This document shows positions 7,232 to 8,584 of a DNA stretch of 8,584 bases, piece after piece. The stretch covers positions 1-8,584 of the forward strand of contig CANBFZ010000057.1 of the NCBI GenBank assembly GCA_947367725.1. The letters run 5' to 3'. The position numbers and the translations under genes are program-made. Below the pieces are notes generated by a model that ran no database searches, was not told where the DNA came from, and was given only the letters and a program-made list of their open reading frames with translations. Each line of letters begins with the position of its first letter. Positions within the stretch are counted from its first letter, which is position 1. This stretch comes from an uncultured Eubacterium sp. (GTDB lineage Bacteria > Bacillota > Clostridia > Peptostreptococcales > Anaerovoracaceae).

Positions 7232-7237
7232 CCTCCT
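7232..7237 (-). promoter_or_regulatory. Scaffold ribosome binding site favouring the second ATG
   Basis: AGGAGG is followed by AA and then two ATG codons in tandem. Spacing to the first ATG is two bases, too short for efficient initiation; spacing to the second is five. The second ATG (7226-7224) is therefore the better start. The site is also complementary to CCTCCT in the leader (7339-7334). Confidence 0.6.
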
Positions 7238-7353
7238 GTAGTCTTTCCTACGTGTCTAATGCCCTGACGGCATTGAGGGCAGTCCGACAAGTCAGCCCGT
7301 CCTCAACAGCGTCAGCTGTTCATATTTTTAGAAAGGAGGCAAATCATTTCACC
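7238..7353 (-). promoter_or_regulatory. Structured 5' leader of the scaffold-capsid unit
   Basis: This covers most of the 163-base gap between prp and scaffold, which holds no convincing gene. On the minus strand it offers two clear stem-loops: AACAGC/GCTGTT around TGAC (7320-7305) and AATGCC/GGCATT around GTCAG (7274-7258). A further GGGC/GCCC pairing (7298-7295 with 7280-7277) competes with GCCCT/AGGGC pairing (7280-7276 with 7265-7261). Near its 5' end ATTT-G-CCTCCT (7344-7334) can pair with AGGAGGAAAT (7237-7228), that is, the scaffold ribosome site and the first bases of the start codon, with one bulged G. Such a fold would lower scaffold translation unless opened by a protein, by the ribosome or by cotranscriptional refolding. 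I do not recognise it as a known riboswitch. Confidence 0.45.
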
Positions 7354-7359
7354 CATATT

Positions 7360-7389
7360 GTTATATCAGATTTCAAAAAATAATGTGAC
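7360..7389 (-). promoter_or_regulatory. Candidate extended -10 promoter for scaffold and capsid genes
   Basis: On the minus strand TG-A-TATAAC (7368-7360) is an extended -10 element with TATAAC matching five of six consensus bases. GTCACA (7389-7384), four of six to TTGACA, lies 18 bases upstream, just after the prp stop codon. The start site would be near 7353, giving a leader of about 124 bases before the scaffold ATG. A housekeeping-type promoter here would let the host polymerase boost capsid genes separately from the portal. The element is short and found by eye, so chance is not excluded. Confidence 0.4.
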
Positions 7390-7392
7390 CCC

Positions 7393-7710
7393 CTACCATG
7401 CAGTAATGATGACATTACTGGGATACTGCTCCTCAAGAAGCCTGTATCCCATCATCGCAAAGTCAAACGCATGCATAATTTCAAGCAAATATGGGCCTAT
7501 ATCTTTTCTCTCAAGCACAATTTTAAGGTTACCGCTTTCAAAGCTTATATCGCTTTTTACAGGCAGGTTTGCAATTTTAGTAGCCAGTGTACCGGACAGC
7601 GCAGAACATGCAGCACAGACGATGTCAGCGCCATCTGCGGCATATTCTGCATGCCCTTTCACAGTAAATACAATCCGTCCTCCGTCATTCACATAACTCA
7701 CTTCTGTCAT
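7393..7710 (-). CDS. prp: Prp-type cysteine protease (phage-encoded)
   Basis: A 105-residue protein matching the Prp (ribosomal-processing cysteine protease, YsxB-like) family in length and pattern: KGHAEYAADGADIVCAACSAL at 18-38 (two parts KGHAEYAADG and ADIVCAACSAL). The expected catalytic pair is His20 and Cys32, with the same 12-residue spacing as His22/Cys34 of the Staphylococcus aureus enzyme. The C-terminal helix and YP-x-x-V ending are also typical. In Firmicutes Prp removes the N-terminal extension of ribosomal protein L27, and in staphylococcal phage 80alpha host Prp trims capsid and scaffold proteins at a similar motif. Here the gene lies between portal and scaffold, nine bases after the portal stop with GGAGCGG before ATG, so its substrates are probably the phage's own scaffold and capsid proteins. 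Whether it also acts on host L27 is unknown. Confidence 0.88.
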   Translation of the reverse strand: MTEVSYVNDGGRIVFTVKGHAEYAADGADIVCAACSALSGTLATKIANLPVKSDISFESGNLKIVLERKDIGPYLLEIMHAFDFAMMGYRLLEEQYPSNVIITAW

Positions 7711-7719
7711 AGCCGCTCC

Positions 7720-8584
7720 TTATTTCGGCGATGCCTGTGACGCCACACGCGTCCTCACTTTCGTTGCCTGCGTGTTTTCCGTCTTTGGAAGTCCCTGCGA
7801 GTCTCTGTTTTGCTCACTCTGTCCTGCTCCTGCCTGCGGCTGCGGAATTTCCTGTCCGGTAATTCCCTGAACCAGCTGTGCCACCTGCATATACATGCTG
7901 CCAACGCCCGTATTTCCCTGCTGCATATTCAGGTTATCCACAGTCTGCGCCATCGCAATCGCCAGCTGACAAAGCTGCTCAGTCATCTGGCGTACGATAT
8001 CATTCTGCCGTACTACCTGCTTGATATTTTCGATGCCCTCAAAGTCCATCATCTCCAGCATGGCCAGCGCCGGCGTTGCCATCTGCGGATTAAATACACC
8101 CAGTCCATACAATTCCTTCGCCCGTTCGTTTTGTGCTTCACGGCTGAAAGGCGACTGTTTCTGCGACTGTACCTTGATATCAAAGACAGGCTTTCTTGCG
8201 ACAAGTTCTCCGGAAATCGGGTCTTCATGAACTTCACCCTTAATTCCCGCATTATCAAACGGCATAAACTCATGGCCGCCATTAGGACCATCAATCCGGA
8301 AGTACCTCTCCTCCGTGTAAAACTGCCTGAGAAGTTCAAAGACCAAGTTATTGATCTGCTTGTGTGCCCGATAACTGGTCTTAATCATATCTCTGCTCAG
8401 CTTACTGCCCGCCTCCTGCAGTGCAGCAATCGCACTGGCAGCCGTCACGCCGCTTTGGGTAGAACCCTGAGAAAAGTCCCGGTTACCGCTCGTTTCTTTC
8501 AGCTCATCAATCTTCATCTGCATGTGATTGTAGATGTACGCCGGAAGAGAATCTATCCGAATCTGATGAAGCCTGGTATCATCA
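7720..8584 (-). CDS. Portal protein, P22-like podovirus type, C-terminal part (partial)
   Basis: The frame is open to the window's right edge, so the 5' part is missing; 287 residues are visible. An internal ATG at 8523 is not the true start, because coding-like sequence (RLHQIRIDSLPAYIYNHMQ) continues upstream. The segment QMKIDELKETSGNRDFSQG followed by VTAASAIAALQEAGSKLSRDMI and YRAHKQINNLVFELLRQFY is typical of portal proteins of P22-like and gut podovirus-like phages, in the wing/stem region. Portal dodecamers form the DNA channel at one capsid vertex and dock terminase and adaptor. The last 70 or so residues are Gln- and Ser-rich with a basic end (TKVRTRVASQASPK) and are probably disordered. 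The gene leads the head module and prp starts nine bases after its TAA. Confidence 0.88.
   Translation of the reverse strand, partial: DDTRLHQIRIDSLPAYIYNHMQMKIDELKETSGNRDFSQGSTQSGVTAASAIAALQEAGSKLSRDMIKTSYRAHKQINNLVFELLRQFYTEERYFRIDGPNGGHEFMPFDNAGIKGEVHEDPISGELVARKPVFDIKVQSQKQSPFSREAQNERAKELYGLGVFNPQMATPALAMLEMMDFEGIENIKQVVRQNDIVRQMTEQLCQLAIAMAQTVDNLNMQQGNTGVGSMYMQVAQLVQGITGQEIPQPQAGAGQSEQNRDSQGLPKTENTQATKVRTRVASQASPK

Noticed and set aside
7258..7320. The leader stem-loops as a transcription terminator for prp.
   Set aside because: On the transcribed strand neither 6-bp stem is followed by a T-run, so intrinsic termination is unlikely.
7329..7339. The 11-base identity to the 16S rRNA 3' tail as a ribosomal RNA remnant.
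   Set aside because: The match stops at once on both sides, with no further rRNA sequence. It is more simply an anti-Shine-Dalgarno element or chance.
7312..7356. A 14-residue minus-strand frame (MGEMICLLSKNMNS) as a leader peptide.
   Set aside because: It has no ribosome site upstream, would start at about the predicted transcript 5' end, and has no codon run suggesting attenuation.
7333..7360. AAAGGAGGC on the plus strand as a ribosome site for a TTG-start frame at 7358.
   Set aside because: The spacing is about 18 bases, the frame is antisense to prp, and the motif is better explained as the complement of the scaffold ribosome site in the minus-strand leader.

Overview
The window is a structural-gene block of a tailed bacteriophage or prophage. 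Every convincing gene lies on the minus strand, so transcription runs from high to low coordinates. Strong AGGAGG-type ribosome binding sites, an extended -10 promoter, an L27-like protease motif and moderate base composition point to a low- to mid-GC Firmicute host, most likely a gut-type Clostridium or Lachnospiraceae. That host call is inferred from style and family resemblance, since no host gene is present. No integrase, terminase or lysis gene is visible, so prophage and free phage cannot be told apart.

In transcription order the layout is: the 3' part of a P22-type portal gene (8584-7720); a small Prp-type cysteine protease (7710-7393); a 163-base gap with a candidate promoter and structured leader (7392-7230); the scaffold gene (7229-6333); an N4-gp56-type major capsid gene (6303-5296); a small Ala/Lys-rich partner protein (5278-4838); an intrinsic terminator (4830-4797); a BppU-type fibre or baseplate protein (4782-3802); a 706-residue fibronectin-III-like multidomain protein (3787-1667); a small head-tail adaptor (1670-1305); and the 5' part of a beta-propeller-like nozzle or stopper gene (1293-1, cut by the window edge).

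Portal, Prp, scaffold and capsid form a head-assembly module. The scaffold and capsid proteins share the N-terminal motif F-D-L-x-Q-F-[E/D]-G, which resembles the ribosomal protein L27 extension that Prp cleaves in Firmicutes. The phage protease may therefore mature both proteins. The adaptor plus nozzle pair suggests a short-tailed (podovirus-like) virion. The two fibre-like genes sit between the capsid and adaptor genes, where phi29 carries its head-fibre gene, so they may decorate the head.

The non-coding DNA appears to tune stoichiometry. The promoter and terminator bracket scaffold-capsid-partner as a possible transcription unit of its own. The leader can pair with the scaffold Shine-Dalgarno sequence, and a 7-bp hairpin hides the capsid Shine-Dalgarno just after the scaffold stop codon. 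These regulatory proposals come from base complementarity read by eye and are untested.
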